Of a DNA stretch of 64,000 nucleotides, positions 1 to 8,477 are shown in pieces (position 1 is the first letter of the stretch; every line of letters starts with the position of its first letter). The DNA is taken from positions 1 through 64,000 of the forward strand of contig NZ_QWEQ01000019.1 of the NCBI RefSeq assembly GCF_009936045.1, given 5' to 3'. Under the pieces are notes generated by a model, which saw nothing but the letters and a program-made list of their open reading frames with translations, made no database searches and was not told the origin of the DNA. Made by a program: the position numbers and the translations under genes. Source of the stretch: Emergencia sp. 1XD21-10. GTDB lineage: Bacteria > Bacillota > Clostridia > Peptostreptococcales > Anaerovoracaceae.

Positions 1-419
1 CTGATTTAATATGATTAATATGTAATAGCCTGTGCTGCAGAGAAACCGGCGCGCCATAATCTCAAGATTTTTTTGGACATCCGGCGTCCACCCCATGAAA
101 ACCGCCAGATTGGGACTGATTTTCTAAAAAACTGGCGTACGCCGCCTGATATCCACTTTTTTGATATTTTACTGTAGGACGCTAAAGTTTTTCCGGCTAT
201 CTGTCTGCATTTCTTTCTGCCGCCGCCATTTTGCCTTAAAAAGGTTTTGGATTTGGCACTTTCTCATAGGTCTACACCATGTATACAGAAATCAAGCCCA
301 AAATTGGCGCACGAAAATTTCGCTTAAAGTTTCGTGAACCAGGTGCTACGGTATCCTTTCTGCAAATCTTGCAACAGAATAATATTTTTCTCCACTCGCC
401 GATTTACCTCCTGCTGCAC
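1..419. other. Intergenic stretch without a supported gene
   Basis: I see no credible coding region here. ORFs on the + strand across 279-660 overlap the 3' end of the apbE gene in antisense and have no ribosome binding site or recognisable motif. A short hairpin is present (CACGAAA at 310-316 pairs with TTTCGTG at 330-336) about 85 bases beyond the apbE stop, but it has no U-tract in the minus direction. The function of the rest is unknown. Confidence 0.5.
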
Positions 420-1439
420 TCATTTTTCTTCCGTGAACCCAGTGAATCCGCTGGTCTTCGTCAGTACGCCGTCCTTGTCCACAAAAAGCGCTTCCACACC
501 GTCAATACCCTCAATAAAGTCGATACCCTCTTCCACGCCCAACATGAGGCATATAGTCGCCATAGCGTCACAGTCGGCAGAGGTTCCTTTATCACCCACG
601 AGACTTACGCTAACTACATCGTTATTCACCGGCCAGCCGGTTTCCACATCTAATATATGATGGTAGTAAGTTCCGTCCGCTCCTTCAAATCCGCGCTCGT
701 AGATACCGGAGGTCACCACCGTTTTATTTGCGGTCTCCACATAGCCGACAATTTCTCCACTATCAGAAAACGGCTTTTCAATACCAATTTTAAAGGCATC
801 GCCGCCCTTATCGCCAATTACGATAATATTGCCGCCAAAGTTGACAACGGCGCTGGTAACGCCCAATTCTTCCAGACACTCCGCCGCACGGTCAGCCACA
901 TAGCCCTTTCCTATGCCGCCTAAGGTAATCTCCGCCTTAGGATTTTCCAGCGTTACATCATTTCCGTCAATCTTCACCGCCAGGTAGTCAACACCCTGCA
1001 TAGCTTCCTCCACTGCCGCCGTAGAAGGCACCTTCGGCTCCGACTCATGAAAATCCCACAAAGCAGCTGCTTTTCCGATGGTGATATCAAACTTTCCGCT
1101 GGAAAGATCGCCATAATACAATGCCTTTTTCAGCAAAGAAACCGTTCGCAGGTCGCATGCAACAGCCTTGCCGTCTGCATGATTTACCTTGTAAATATCA
1201 CTGCCCTCAATGGTCGCACTGATCAGCGACTCGTACTCCGCACATAATGCAAAAGCTGTGTTAATGGCATTCTCCGCATTCTCCTGCCCCATAGCTTCCA
1301 TATCGTAAATCGTAATCTGGCATAGAGTGTCCATGTAGTAACTTGTTTTTGATACCGGCTTTTCTGTACAGCCAGTCTGTGTTATAATAATAGAAGCAGT
1401 CATTATCGCAATGACCGCAATGGAAAGAAATTTTTTCAT
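420..1439 (-). CDS. apbE: FAD:protein FMN transferase (ApbE family lipoprotein)
   Basis: The 339-residue product matches the ApbE family, which attaches FMN covalently to threonines of redox proteins such as RnfG/RnfD or NqrC at the outer face of the membrane. An N-terminal hydrophobic segment ends in a lipobox-like TQTGC, suggesting a lipoprotein. Family hallmarks are the YYMDT start of the mature domain, GKAAALWDF, GGIGKGYVADRAAE, VNFGGNI, and a Mg-binding TSADCDAMAT segment near the C-terminus. The frame is open for 50 more codons upstream, but the start at 1439 is preferred because GAGGT lies just before it and the signal peptide starts there. It is divergent from the NusG-II gene with only 31 bp between starts. 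No Rnf genes lie in the window, so its target is elsewhere. Confidence 0.9.
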   Translation of the reverse strand: MKKFLSIAVIAIMTASIIITQTGCTEKPVSKTSYYMDTLCQITIYDMEAMGQENAENAINTAFALCAEYESLISATIEGSDIYKVNHADGKAVACDLRTVSLLKKALYYGDLSSGKFDITIGKAAALWDFHESEPKVPSTAAVEEAMQGVDYLAVKIDGNDVTLENPKAEITLGGIGKGYVADRAAECLEELGVTSAVVNFGGNIIVIGDKGGDAFKIGIEKPFSDSGEIVGYVETANKTVVTSGIYERGFEGADGTYYHHILDVETGWPVNNDVVSVSLVGDKGTSADCDAMATICLMLGVEEGIDFIEGIDGVEALFVDKDGVLTKTSGFTGFTEEK

Positions 1440-1470
1440 TACATATACCTCAAACTTTATTGGAGTTTTT

Positions 1471-1842
1471 ATGTTCAAAATCATCAACAAGGCTGATATC
1501 GTGCTCTTTTTCTGCCTGCTTCTCATGGGTCTTGGTCTTTCTGCGTGGTCCCTCACATCGGGCGGTGCTGGGCAACAGGTCATCGTCACGGTGAACGGAC
1601 AGCACTATGGCACCTACAGCCTCTTCGAAAATCAGACGATAGAGATTCAGCAAAAGAATCATCTTAATAAGATTACCATAAAAGACGGCACGGTGCAAAT
1701 GACTTATTCCGACTGCCACAACCAGGTGTGCGTCAAAGACGGCAAGGTTCGCATGGCAAATCAGAGCATTGTCTGCCTGCCAAACAAAGTCATGGTCGAA
1801 ATCGTCGGCGGAGAGGGGGAGCTTGATGCAATCTCAAATTAG
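1471..1842 (+). CDS. NusG domain II-like membrane-anchored protein
   Basis: A 123-residue protein with one N-terminal membrane segment (about residues 9-27) followed by a small beta-rich domain of the NusG_II type: VIVTVNGQHYGTYSL, then a DCHNQVC motif and a C-terminal SIVCLPNKVMVEI strand with a third cysteine. In Clostridia such proteins commonly sit beside ApbE and a Gx-transporter/HepS-like protein, as here, often linked to flavinylated redox complexes; the molecular role is not established. The start at 1471 is chosen because a GGAG sits 5 bases upstream; an in-frame ATG at 1411 would run into the divergent apbE gene. The stop overlaps the next gene by 17 bp, implying translational coupling. 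Confidence 0.8.
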   Translation: MFKIINKADIVLFFCLLLMGLGLSAWSLTSGGAGQQVIVTVNGQHYGTYSLFENQTIEIQQKNHLNKITIKDGTVQMTYSDCHNQVCVKDGKVRMANQSIVCLPNKVMVEIVGGEGELDAISN

Positions 1843-2350
1843 TACTCGTACCCGAAGAACTAAGGCGCTAGCCCTTTCTGCCATGTTCGCCTGTCTTGCG
1901 CTGATTTTTTCCTATGTAGAAGCAATAATTCCTTTTAACATCGGAATCCCCGGTGTCAAACTGGGGCTAGCCAATCTAGTCATTGTCATCGCCCTGTACG
2001 AGCTGAATTTTCGCTACGCCTTTGTCATCAACATGATCCGAATCCTGCTGGCAGGACTTTTGTTTAGCGGCGTATTCGGTGCGCTTTACTCACTGGCTGG
2101 CGGCATTTTGTCCCTACTCGTCATGTGGATTTTGAAAAAGACCGAACTGTTCAGCATGGTCGGCATCAGCATGGCAGGCGGCGTGGCGCACAACATGGGG
2201 CAGCTTTTGGTCGCCGCCGCCATCGTATCCAATCTGCGCATGTTCCTGTATTTTCCGATATTGATGTTCAGTGGGCTTGTAACCGGCATTCTCATGGGCA
2301 TTGTCGCATATGTCATCGACAACAAAATACCAAAAAGTATATTTAGATAG
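1826..2350 (+). CDS. Gx transporter family protein (heptaprenyl diphosphate synthase component I-like)
   Basis: A 174-residue, very hydrophobic protein with about five membrane segments and the conserved block YVEAIIPFNIGIPGVKLGLANLV typical of the family annotated as Hpre_diP_synt_I or Gx transporter. Despite the historic name, the fold resembles ECF-type S components, and a transport or membrane-complex role is as likely as prenyl synthesis. The start at 1826 follows GAGAGGGGGA and lies inside the end of the NusG-II gene, so the two are an operon. It is 13 bp upstream of the Xaa-Pro aminopeptidase start. Confidence 0.8.
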   Translation: MQSQISTRTRRTKALALSAMFACLALIFSYVEAIIPFNIGIPGVKLGLANLVIVIALYELNFRYAFVINMIRILLAGLLFSGVFGALYSLAGGILSLLVMWILKKTELFSMVGISMAGGVAHNMGQLLVAAAIVSNLRMFLYFPILMFSGLVTGILMGIVAYVIDNKIPKSIFR

Positions 2351-2363
2351 AAAGAGGTTTTTT

Positions 2364-4079
2364 ATGAAACAGCAATTAATTGACCTGCGCACACGCATGC
2401 AGCAGGCAGGCGTTGACGCCTACATCATTCCAACCACAGATTTTCACGGCTCCGAATATGTCAATGACTACTTCAAATGCCGCAAATTCCTTTCAGGTTT
2501 CACAGGCTCCGCGGGAACCGTGGTTGTCACACAGGAGGAAGCATATCTCTGGACGGACGGCAGATATTTTCTACAAGCGACGGATCAGCTAAAAGATACC
2601 GGCATCGGCCTGATGAAAATGGGGCAGCCAGGGGTTCCGACCATCGACGCTTATTTAAAAGAAAAGTTGACGCCGGAAAACACCATCGGCTTTGACGGCA
2701 GAGTCTGCGATTACGCCTTTGGCTGCAAACTGGAAAGCATCTGCAAAGTAAACTACGAACTGGATCTGGTCGGTGACATCTGGAAAGACCGCCCCGCTAT
2801 CAAACCGTCTAGGATTTACGGGCTGCCGTCCTCTGTCACCGGTGAAACAGCTGGTTCCAAGCTGGCGCGGGTTCGCAGCTATATGGAAAAAAAGGGCGCT
2901 GACTATCATCTCATCACGAAACTAGAAGAAATCGCATGGCTTTTCAACGTGCGCGGCGACGATGTCGCCAATACCCCGGTATTCTTCAGCTTTGCGCTGA
3001 TTGCCAGGGATCACGCATACCTTTATGTCATGGACGAAGCCTTTGAAGAAGAAGACGTCCGTCCATATTTCCAGATTTTTGAAGACATCAAGATGATTCC
3101 GCAAGGTACAATCCTGCTGGATGAAGATGTCGTCAGCTATGCTTTGGTGCGTTCTCTGCCTGAAAAAGTACGAATCATCAACAGCAGCAGTCCGGTTACC
3201 ATGATGAAAGCCCTAAAGAATGAGGACGAAACCAGAAGTACAAAAAATGCCCATCTAAAAGACGGCGCTGCTATGGTAAACTTCATCTACTGGCTGAAGC
3301 ATACCGTCGGCAAAGAGGAAATCACAGAAATTTCTGCTGCTGATTACCTGGAACAATGCCGCAGAGAGCAGGAAGGCTGTTATGACCTCAGTTTTACCAC
3401 CATTTCCGGTTATATGTCAAACGGCGCTATCGTCCACTACGAAGCGACGCCGGCAACCGACAAGACACTAAAACCAGAAGGGTTTCTTCTGGTGGATTCC
3501 GGTGGACAGTACGAGGACGGCACCACCGATATTACTAGAACCATCGCCCTAGGACCTTTGTCGCAGAAAATGAAAGAGCACTACACCACAGTGCTTCGCT
3601 GTCACATTCGTCTTGCCATGGCAAAATTCCCCGTGGGTACTACCGGCAGTGAGCTTGACACTTTGACCAGACAGCCGCTTCATGCCATCGGTCTTGACTA
3701 CAACCACGGCACTGGGCACGGCGTCGGTCATCTGCTCAGCGTCCACGAAGGGCCCCAGACCATCAGCGGTAAACCTGGCTGTGATGTGCCGTTTTATCAG
3801 AACATGATCACTAGCAATGAGCCGGGCGTTTATCTGGAAGGAGAATACGGAATCAGGCTGGAAAATGAAATTCTCTGTGTTGACGCTGCAAACGGAAAAC
3901 TGGGCTTTGAAAACCTGACTTTCTGCCCATTTGACAGGGAGGCAATTCTTCCAGAGCTTTTGACAGAAGAGGAACTGGCATGGCTCAACAACTACCACAG
4001 AGAAGTCTACGAAAAAATCGCACCGCGGGTATCCGCAGAAACTTCCGCCTGGCTGAAAGAGCAAACAGAGAAGATATAA
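2364..4079 (+). CDS. Xaa-Pro aminopeptidase (M24B)
   Basis: A 571-residue M24B metallopeptidase of the long aminopeptidase P type, releasing N-terminal residues before proline in the cytosol. It has two creatinase-type N-terminal domains (about residues 1-290) and a C-terminal pita-bread domain. The dinuclear metal ligands are visible in order: DSGGQYEDGTTDITR (two Asp), GTGHGVGHLLSVHEGP (His), SNEPGVY (Glu) and RLENE (Glu). The start at 2364 has AGAGG 8 bases upstream; the frame is open earlier but overlaps the previous gene. It likely ends the operon that starts at 1471 and begins a run of peptide-degrading functions. Confidence 0.93.
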   Translation: MKQQLIDLRTRMQQAGVDAYIIPTTDFHGSEYVNDYFKCRKFLSGFTGSAGTVVVTQEEAYLWTDGRYFLQATDQLKDTGIGLMKMGQPGVPTIDAYLKEKLTPENTIGFDGRVCDYAFGCKLESICKVNYELDLVGDIWKDRPAIKPSRIYGLPSSVTGETAGSKLARVRSYMEKKGADYHLITKLEEIAWLFNVRGDDVANTPVFFSFALIARDHAYLYVMDEAFEEEDVRPYFQIFEDIKMIPQGTILLDEDVVSYALVRSLPEKVRIINSSSPVTMMKALKNEDETRSTKNAHLKDGAAMVNFIYWLKHTVGKEEITEISAADYLEQCRREQEGCYDLSFTTISGYMSNGAIVHYEATPATDKTLKPEGFLLVDSGGQYEDGTTDITRTIALGPLSQKMKEHYTTVLRCHIRLAMAKFPVGTTGSELDTLTRQPLHAIGLDYNHGTGHGVGHLLSVHEGPQTISGKPGCDVPFYQNMITSNEPGVYLEGEYGIRLENEILCVDAANGKLGFENLTFCPFDREAILPELLTEEELAWLNNYHREVYEKIAPRVSAETSAWLKEQTEKI

Positions 4080-4156
4080 AAGAATATATAAAATTCAAAG
4101 CAGCGGCTGGTTTTCCAGTCGCTGTGTTTAATTTATTCTGGTTTCTCGAAATTCTC

Positions 4157-4185
4157 TTGACATCCAAAACATATTGTAGTATCGT
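4157..4185 (+). promoter_or_regulatory. Sigma-70-type promoter of the MFS transporter gene
   Basis: A consensus -35 TTGACA (4157-4162) is followed after 17 bp by TATCGT (4180-4185, 4 of 6 matches to TATAAT). Transcription would start near 4192, inside the inverted repeat at 4190-4226, about 85 bases before the start codon. Confidence 0.6.
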
Positions 4186-4189
4186 TTGT

Positions 4190-4226
4190 TTATAAATAAA
4201 CGTTTTATAAATTCGTTTATTTATAA
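4190..4226. promoter_or_regulatory. Perfect 13-bp inverted repeat overlapping the transcription start (operator candidate)
   Basis: TTATAAATAAACG (4190-4202) and its exact reverse complement CGTTTATTTATAA (4214-4226) flank an 11-bp AT-rich spacer. It lies immediately downstream of the -10 of the MFS gene promoter, where a bound repressor would block initiation. It is too AT-rich and lacks a U-tract to act as a terminator. The cognate regulator is not identifiable in the window. Confidence 0.6.
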
Positions 4227-4277
4227 CGGCACATGTCATTATTAATCTATCATTATTGAAGAAAGGACAAGAGAACT

Positions 4278-5558
4278 ATGCAAAAACTACTTCAAAAAAT
4301 CGGTTTAGGCGAAAAGATGTCAAGGAATTTCTGGGCAATTCTAACCGTCGCTTTCGGTGGTGCCATCATCTATGGTCTGCCATATTTCAGATTTGACTAT
4401 TACGATGTTTATCTGGAAACCTATCATCTGACCAATACCCAGATGGGTGTATTCGGCAGTGTACTGGGTATCTTCGGTATGATTTCCTACCTATTCGGAG
4501 GAATTGTCGCCGACAGATTCTCCACCAGAATGATTCTGACCGTATCGCTGATCGGAACAGGTCTGGGCGGATTTGCTCATCTGCTCCCGCTAAACTACAC
4601 TGCTCTTCTATGTCTCTACGCATTCTGGGGAATTTCCTCCCTGTTTGCATTCTGGCCTGCCTGTGTTAAAGCAGTGCGTATACTCTCCGGTTCCGGCGAC
4701 CAGGGTAAAGCCTTCGGCTTCTTTGAAGGCGGCAGAGGCATCGGCGCCGCTTTAATGGCGATGGGCGCAGTAGTCGCATTCAGAATCGGTATCGGTCAAA
4801 TTGACAATCAGGCACAGGGAATGAAATACGTTATCATATACTACTCTGTTCTGACTATTCTGATGGGAATTTTAGCATTCCTCACCGTTAAAGACGGCAA
4901 GATGGAAGCCAGCGACAGAATCTCCTTCAAAGGCATTGGTCAGGTTCTGAAGCTGCCTGCAGTATGGATTATCGGATTCGTTACCTTCTGCAACTATGTA
5001 TTCACCCTTTCCCTGTACTACTTCACACCGTATGCTACAGGTATTTTAGGCGCTACCGTTACTTTTGCTGCAACTCTAGCCGCTCTGAAAAGATGGCTTG
5101 GTACTGTCAGCAGTGTGGCAGGCGGCTATATGAGTGACAGAATCGGAACAGGCAAAACGATTTTGATATCCTTCTTAATTATGGCTGCAGGTACCGCAGG
5201 CATTTTACTGCTGCCGACTAATGCTAAGAGCATCATTGCATTCACTGTCATTTTCATGATCATTTATATCTTCTACAGTGTAAACTATGCGCAAACTTGG
5301 GCAATGATGGACGAAGGCGCAATCCCTGAAAAATATTCCGGCACTGCGGCAGGTATCATCTCCACTGTTGGTTATCTGCCTGAAATCTTCGTCTCCGTCA
5401 TGGCAGGTATCATGATTGACCAAAACCCAGGCGTTGGCGGCTACAGACAGTTCTTCGGATTCATGATCGGCATGCTGCTGCTTGGCGCTGTCATCACCGT
5501 AGTATGGATTAGATTCCTGAAGAAAAACAACGCAAACACAACAAATCAAGAAGCATAA
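4278..5558 (+). CDS. MFS transporter
   Basis: A 426-residue major facilitator protein with about 12 membrane segments. The MFS signature between segments 2 and 3 is present as GGIVADRFSTRMI, and a second GGYMSDRIGTGKT lies at the equivalent place in the second half. The charged WPACVKAVR and FGFFEGGRGIGAA stretches resemble organic-phosphate/nitrate-type MFS members, but the substrate cannot be assigned. It is flanked by Xaa-Pro peptidases on both sides, so an oligopeptide, proline-peptide or amino-acid substrate is an inference from context. It has its own promoter with a dyad operator (4157-4226) and likely shares its message with the following peptidase, which begins 9 bp after its stop. 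Confidence 0.85.
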   Translation: MQKLLQKIGLGEKMSRNFWAILTVAFGGAIIYGLPYFRFDYYDVYLETYHLTNTQMGVFGSVLGIFGMISYLFGGIVADRFSTRMILTVSLIGTGLGGFAHLLPLNYTALLCLYAFWGISSLFAFWPACVKAVRILSGSGDQGKAFGFFEGGRGIGAALMAMGAVVAFRIGIGQIDNQAQGMKYVIIYYSVLTILMGILAFLTVKDGKMEASDRISFKGIGQVLKLPAVWIIGFVTFCNYVFTLSLYYFTPYATGILGATVTFAATLAALKRWLGTVSSVAGGYMSDRIGTGKTILISFLIMAAGTAGILLLPTNAKSIIAFTVIFMIIYIFYSVNYAQTWAMMDEGAIPEKYSGTAAGIISTVGYLPEIFVSVMAGIMIDQNPGVGGYRQFFGFMIGMLLLGAVITVVWIRFLKKNNANTTNQEA

Positions 5559-5567
5559 GCAATTAGA

Positions 5568-7466
5568 ATGGTAACTATGATGAAAAAAGAAAGTGTAAAC
5601 AAAGAAATATTATTTGAAAGGGTCTATGTAGAAACGCCTGTCGATACTGACGGCGACGGCAGGTATGACCTGATTGCCGTTTACATCAGACGACCTGTAT
5701 CAACACTTCACGGCGAAAAAGTTCCTGCTATCTATGTGGCCAATCCGTATATGCTGTCCTGTAATGAGAACTGGTATGCGCCGCACAATGTAAATCAGGA
5801 AGTAAAAGTATATCCTGCACAAAACATTGCCGAGGAAGATATTCGCTACGACTTTTCCAAGGAGCCAACCCTTGCAGTCACGGAGCATCGTAAGACCAGC
5901 GGCTATGCTAAGACCTCTCCCTGCACGGAAGAGGTTGAACTGGAAGGCATCAATCCCATTTACGATCATTTTAACGCAAGAGGCTATGGCTGCGTATTCT
6001 GTGGCGGACTGGGCACTAGAGGCTCCGAAGGCTTTACACTGTCGGGTTCGCGCGAAGAGATTCTTGCTTTCCGTTCCGTCATAGACTGGCTCTGCGGCAG
6101 ATGTCGTGCTTTTACCAACAAAACCGACAACATTGAGATTAAAGCAGATTGGTGCACAGGTAAAGTCGCTATGTCAGCGAAATCCTACCTCGGAACTATG
6201 TGTATCGGCGTAGCAGCTACCGGCGTGGAAGGACTGGAAACCATTATTCCCGAAGCAGGCATCTGCAACTGGTACGACTACTATCGATACAACGGGCTGA
6301 CTGTACCTGCCCTTGACTGGCAGGGAGACGATCTGGACATCCTTGCAAAGTACTGTTTTAGCAGGGCTAAAGATCCAGATGACTACGAAAAAATCAAAGA
6401 CGCTTATGCCCAGCAGCTGGAAAATCTGTTCATAAACGAAGACCGGGATTCCGGCAATTACAACCGGTTCTGGGATCAGCGCAACTATCTGAGACAAATC
6501 GAAAACTTCAAAGCCTCAGTATTTATCATTCACGGTCTCAACGACTGGAATGTAAAGACAAATCAGTGCATTCCCCTTTTTCAGGCTCTGGAAAAGCAAG
6601 GAGTTGAGCGAAAGCTTCTGCTTCATCAGGGTGAGCATGTCTACATATATGCGCTGAAAGACGCAGGGGTGCTCTCTATGCTGGAACGCTGGCTGGATCA
6701 CTATCTAAAGGGCATCGATAACGGCGCTGAAAAAGAACCAAAAGTTTTGGTAGAAAGCAACACAGATCAATCCCGCTGGTTTGCCTCTGATACATGGCCT
6801 CCGGCAGACTGGTCTTATGTGGACTTCCCGATTCGCAGCGCTAGCAATCAAAAGACTTCCGTTATCGTCGATGATCTATCTAAAACAGCCTACGACAAAG
6901 CTTCCGACAATCAGAAAGAGTGGCTGGACAACTTGGTTTTAGCCGAAGAAAAAGACGCACCATACCGCTGCAGATTTTTCTGGGATCCGTGGGAAGCAGA
7001 TACCTCAGCGCAGAAAACAGCTCACTGCAGCGCCGATGAACTGCGCATCTCCGGCACCATCAAAGTATCCTTTGATGCAGCCATCGATAAAAAAACGGCT
7101 ATTCTCAGCGCTATGTTGGTAGATATAGGCGCAGACTGCCGAATTACCGCTGAGCAAGTGCCTGTCGAAGGGGATAATACTTTCGTCTTTGGCACGGAAG
7201 CCTCCCCATCTGCATATAAAGTGATCAGCCGCGGCTGGCTCAATGCGCAGAATCGAACCTGTCTCTGGAGCAAGGAAGATATTATAGCTGGACAGATTTA
7301 CAGCTACGATTTTGATATGGTTCCGACAGATCACAGCTTGAAAAAAGGTCATAAACTGGCGCTTATTCTATACGGCATTGATGCCCAGCAGACATTGCGG
7401 CCGGATACAGTCACCAGAATTGAAATTCCTACAGACAGCATCCGGGTACAAATTCCTCTGCTTTAG
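5568..7466 (+). CDS. Xaa-Pro dipeptidyl-peptidase (S15/CocE-NonD family)
   Basis: A 632-residue alpha/beta-hydrolase of the S15 family, which removes X-Pro dipeptides. The nucleophile elbow is AMSAKSYLGTM (Ser in GxSY-like context, about residue 206), an Asp-containing IIHGLNDWNV and a His-containing LHQGEHVYIY complete the triad, and the C-terminal beta-sandwich (from about residue 450, ending in KKGHKLALILYG) is the usual PepX_C domain. No signal peptide is seen, so it is probably cytosolic. ATGs at 5568, 5577 and 5580 are all possible starts and none has a strong ribosome binding site, consistent with coupling to the MFS gene 9 bp upstream. Confidence 0.88.
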   Translation: MVTMMKKESVNKEILFERVYVETPVDTDGDGRYDLIAVYIRRPVSTLHGEKVPAIYVANPYMLSCNENWYAPHNVNQEVKVYPAQNIAEEDIRYDFSKEPTLAVTEHRKTSGYAKTSPCTEEVELEGINPIYDHFNARGYGCVFCGGLGTRGSEGFTLSGSREEILAFRSVIDWLCGRCRAFTNKTDNIEIKADWCTGKVAMSAKSYLGTMCIGVAATGVEGLETIIPEAGICNWYDYYRYNGLTVPALDWQGDDLDILAKYCFSRAKDPDDYEKIKDAYAQQLENLFINEDRDSGNYNRFWDQRNYLRQIENFKASVFIIHGLNDWNVKTNQCIPLFQALEKQGVERKLLLHQGEHVYIYALKDAGVLSMLERWLDHYLKGIDNGAEKEPKVLVESNTDQSRWFASDTWPPADWSYVDFPIRSASNQKTSVIVDDLSKTAYDKASDNQKEWLDNLVLAEEKDAPYRCRFFWDPWEADTSAQKTAHCSADELRISGTIKVSFDAAIDKKTAILSAMLVDIGADCRITAEQVPVEGDNTFVFGTEASPSAYKVISRGWLNAQNRTCLWSKEDIIAGQIYSYDFDMVPTDHSLKKGHKLALILYGIDAQQTLRPDTVTRIEIPTDSIRVQIPLL

Positions 7467-7487
7467 GCACATAATTAAAACTATTAC

Positions 7488-7512
7488 AAAGGCTGCCTTC
7501 CCGGCGGCCTTT
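7488..7512 (+). terminator. Terminator-like hairpin after the X-Pro peptidase gene
   Basis: AAAGGCTGCC (7488-7497) pairs with GGCGGCCTTT (7503-7512) over 10 bp with one T-G wobble and a 5-base loop. The U-tract is short and interrupted, so termination efficiency is uncertain. Confidence 0.6.
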
Positions 7513-7609
7513 GCTCATATTTGCAATGCCAAAATCTATAGCCCTTGTGGCTGCGGCAGCCATATATAGCAGCATGGCAAAGGCATGAAAAATATCATTA
7601 GCCATCAAT

Positions 7610-7789
7610 ACTGACAAAATGATAGCAGAATGCAGGATTTTGTCAGTAAATCGTAAAGAATCCATCTTAATACGCCTGAAATCCTGACAGAACTGACAAA
7701 ATCAAAAATAATTGTCAGTATTGGCAGGAATTTTGAAAGAAACACTGACAAAACTGACATAAATCTAAAAAGCTGTCAGTTTTGTCAGT
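7610..7789. repeat. Intergenic triple-hairpin block of CTGACA repeats (copy A)
   Basis: Nine copies of CTGACA/TGTCAG lie in 180 bp. They form three successive inverted repeats: 7610-7619 with 7638-7647 (10 of 10), 7683-7699 with 7712-7728 (14 of 17) and 7744-7759 with 7774-7789 (16 of 16). Within arms the unit is doubled with a 9-bp period, as in CTGACAAAACTGACA. Two more blocks of almost the same length and design lie at 48155-48343 and 52870-53048. No coding frame fits it. The remaining part of the 7467-7908 gap holds only a terminator and a promoter. Confidence 0.8.
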
Positions 7790-7845
7790 TCCAGAAAATC
7801 ATTAAACGTTTTTCGTGCGTTTGCCGTGTATAGCAGGAAGAACAC

Positions 7846-7874
7846 TTGCCATTCAAAGCAAAATATGATATCGT
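7846..7874 (+). promoter_or_regulatory. Promoter of the small LuxR-type regulator gene
   Basis: TTGCCA (7846-7851), 17-bp spacer, then TATCGT (7869-7874) preceded by TGA, 35 bp before the start codon. The -10 and the bases after it (TATCGTTT) resemble those of the MFS promoter at 4180. Confidence 0.45.
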
Positions 7875-7908
7875 TTTTGTATAGACTTTTGCATTCAGGA
7901 GGATTTTA

Positions 7909-8445
7909 ATGGAATTAAAAGAATTAACAGTCTCCGAACTTTCTAGCGGCTATTACCGTTCAAAGGAAACCGGACAGCTTACCTGCATCTTCTGCGGCGA
8001 AGCTTTTGAGGAAGGACTTATCTATAATTCCCGAGGAAGAAATGTCACGGCTCAGCGCGCCATAGCAGAGCATATCTTCGACCGACACGGCGGCGTATTT
8101 CACGGGCTGATTCAGCTGGACAAGCAGATTAACGGTCTCTCCGAAGTGCAGAAAGATATTCTCACCGGCATGTATGAAGATATCGATAACAAAACCTTGG
8201 GCGAAGAACTTCACATCAGTACCGCTACAGTTCGCACCCACAAATTCAATATACAGAAAACGAAGCGTCAGGCACAGATTCTGCTGGCAATTCTCGCACA
8301 AATTGAGGACGAGGAACTGGTAGCAGCCAGAAAACAGCTGTCAGATGAGAGTGCAGAAAAGGCACCGATAGATTTTCCAAAGCCAAATCAGGATTTCTGC
8401 CGCAACACCCTGCACCCGTTCTTCACTACATTTGACTTAAAATAG
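7909..8445 (+). CDS. Transcriptional regulator with zinc-knuckle-like N-terminus and LuxR-type HTH
   Basis: A 178-residue protein. The N-terminal part has CIFCGEAF followed by EHIFDRHGG, a Cys2-His2-like metal-binding pattern. A helix-turn-helix of the LuxR/sigma-4 kind occupies about residues 75-115: LSEVQKDILTGMYEDIDNK followed by TLGEELHISTATVRTHKFNI. This architecture occurs in a Firmicutes regulator family of unknown ligand. The start follows a good CAGGAGG. It is 32 bp upstream of the M32-like gene and probably co-transcribed with it, so the two may work together. Confidence 0.7.
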   Translation: MELKELTVSELSSGYYRSKETGQLTCIFCGEAFEEGLIYNSRGRNVTAQRAIAEHIFDRHGGVFHGLIQLDKQINGLSEVQKDILTGMYEDIDNKTLGEELHISTATVRTHKFNIQKTKRQAQILLAILAQIEDEELVAARKQLSDESAEKAPIDFPKPNQDFCRNTLHPFFTTFDLK

Positions 8446-8477
8446 CGACATAAGAGTTTCAGGAGGTAGTTAAAACT

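Noticed and set aside
334-660. Small + strand genes at the window start
   Set aside because: They overlap the 3' end of apbE in antisense, have serine/threonine-rich low-complexity products and no ribosome binding site.
1440-1589. N-terminal extension of ApbE by 50 codons
   Set aside because: It would overlap the NusG-II coding region and precede a clear lipoprotein signal peptide with its own ribosome binding site.
7610-7789. CRISPR-like array of short repeats
   Set aside because: Units are only 6-15 bp, occur in both orientations, are not evenly spaced by unique spacers, and no cas gene is near; hairpin pairing explains them better.
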